Assembly (NCBI GenBank): GCA_964608735.1
Contig: CAZSPL010000078.1
Location: forward strand, 1-15,293
From: CAZSPL01 sp964608735
Lineage (GTDB): Bacteria; JAJVIF01; JAPKYR01; CAZSPL01
Direction: 5' to 3'
Length of the DNA: 15,293 nt
Positions 15,058 through 15,293 of the stretch are shown in pieces (position 1 is the first letter of the stretch; the number at the start of each line of letters is the position of its first letter). A program made the translations under genes and the position numbers. Under the pieces are notes generated by a model that was not told the DNA's origin, did no database searches, and saw nothing but the letters and a program-made list of their open reading frames with translations.

Positions 15058-15066
15058 ATGATAGCA
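15058..15066 (-). promoter_or_regulatory. Extended -10 promoter giving a nearly leaderless sulfatase-fold mRNA
   Basis: The minus strand reads TGCTATCAT (15066-15058). ATG 15049 follows after 8 nt, so transcription would start about 1-3 nt before the ATG. No Shine-Dalgarno is possible for that start. The -35 position (TCTCGC) is poor. The motif resembles those at 19-14 and 6601-6593. Confidence 0.5.
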
Positions 15067-15130
15067 CAGGAGGGGGGAATGCGAGAGCAAACAAACCGCT
15101 CCTTTTCACCCGCAAGCCACAAAGACTCGC

Positions 15131-15293
15131 TTATAGCCGGCACCCGGCATAAATATATGGATTACTTGCGAGCGGCAGGGTCGGATTCGGCATCTTGCGG
15201 TATGTCATGGAGTCCCTCTGCAGGAAACGGGCATAGACGGGCCAGTAGTGTCGCTCGCCGGTTAGGTAGATGGCCTGCGACTCGTTCTGCCCG
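15131..15293 (-). CDS. C-terminal fragment of an unrecognised gene (truncated by window)
   Basis: An open frame enters from the right edge (codons from 15292) and ends at TAA 15133-15131, giving 53 residues beginning GQNESQAIYLTGERHYWPVY and ending YAGCRL. The composition (balanced Arg, Tyr, Asp, Pro) reads like real coding sequence, while another frame gives an Arg/Ala/Pro-rich product. I do not recognise the family. It ends about 80 bp before the ATG of the sulfatase-fold gene on the same strand. Confidence 0.6.
   Translation of the reverse strand, partial: GQNESQAIYLTGERHYWPVYARFLQRDSMTYRKMPNPTLPLASNPYIYAGCRL

Noticed and set aside
14231..15058. A 275-codon plus-strand open frame, very rich in Arg, Glu, Asp and His
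   Set aside because: It is the complement of the hydrophobic membrane helices of the sulfatase-fold gene, which explains the charged composition.
15050..15115. Longer sulfatase-fold protein from TTG 15115 or a later in-frame TTG
   Set aside because: The extra residues include a Pro-rich stretch before the first helix, and a promoter-like TGCTATCAT lies within it; ATG 15049 gives a natural N-terminus. I keep some doubt because AAGGAG occurs near 15101.

Overview
The window is about 15.3 kb from a moderately GC-rich bacterium. Every gene I can support lies on the minus strand, so genes are transcribed from high to low coordinates. The type II fatty-acid synthesis genes, a lipobox lipoprotein carrying Asp-box (BNR/sialidase-type) repeats, a GT-C membrane glycosyltransferase and a membrane-anchored sulfatase-fold enzyme suggest a diderm, probably uncultivated, lineage. 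No rRNA or other taxonomic marker is present, so I do not name a phylum.

Layout in transcription order. (1) 15293-15131: C-terminal end of an unrecognised gene cut by the window edge. (2) 15049-10830: a translationally coupled pair, a sulfatase-fold enzyme with an N-terminal multi-pass membrane domain and a GT39-like glycosyltransferase. They look like a module that modifies a surface glycan or lipid. (3) 10702-8279: a large lipoprotein with its own extended -10 promoter, an excellent Shine-Dalgarno and a downstream intrinsic terminator. (4) 8278-7993: an intergenic region with that terminator, a near-perfect 27-bp inverted repeat and a clear sigma70-type promoter for the next gene. (5) 7992-6682: a signal-anchored TPR protein. 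(6) 6591-299: the fatty-acid operon plsX-fabH-fabD-fabG-fabF followed by an acyl-CoA dehydrogenase, tightly packed with overlaps. (7) 298-1: non-coding DNA with a REP/RAYT-like inverted repeat that could also act as a bidirectional terminator.

PlsX makes acyl-phosphate from acyl-ACP for phospholipid synthesis. FabD loads malonate onto ACP, FabH primes, FabF elongates and FabG performs the first reduction. The usual acpP gene between fabG and fabF is missing, no fabZ or enoyl reductase is present, and an acyl-CoA dehydrogenase sits at the end of the operon.

The main points worth a second look are: the plsX start region, where a consensus -10 abuts the first ATG and a good Shine-Dalgarno precedes an ATA codon; the missing acpP with the linked acyl-CoA dehydrogenase, which also lacks the family's R-x-x-F-G motif; the sulfatase-fold enzyme with Thr at the nucleophile position; a recurring GCTAT(C/A)ATTA promoter placed almost on top of start codons; and two long inverted repeats. 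I did not find a CRISPR array, an integrated phage or a clearly new multi-gene defence system.
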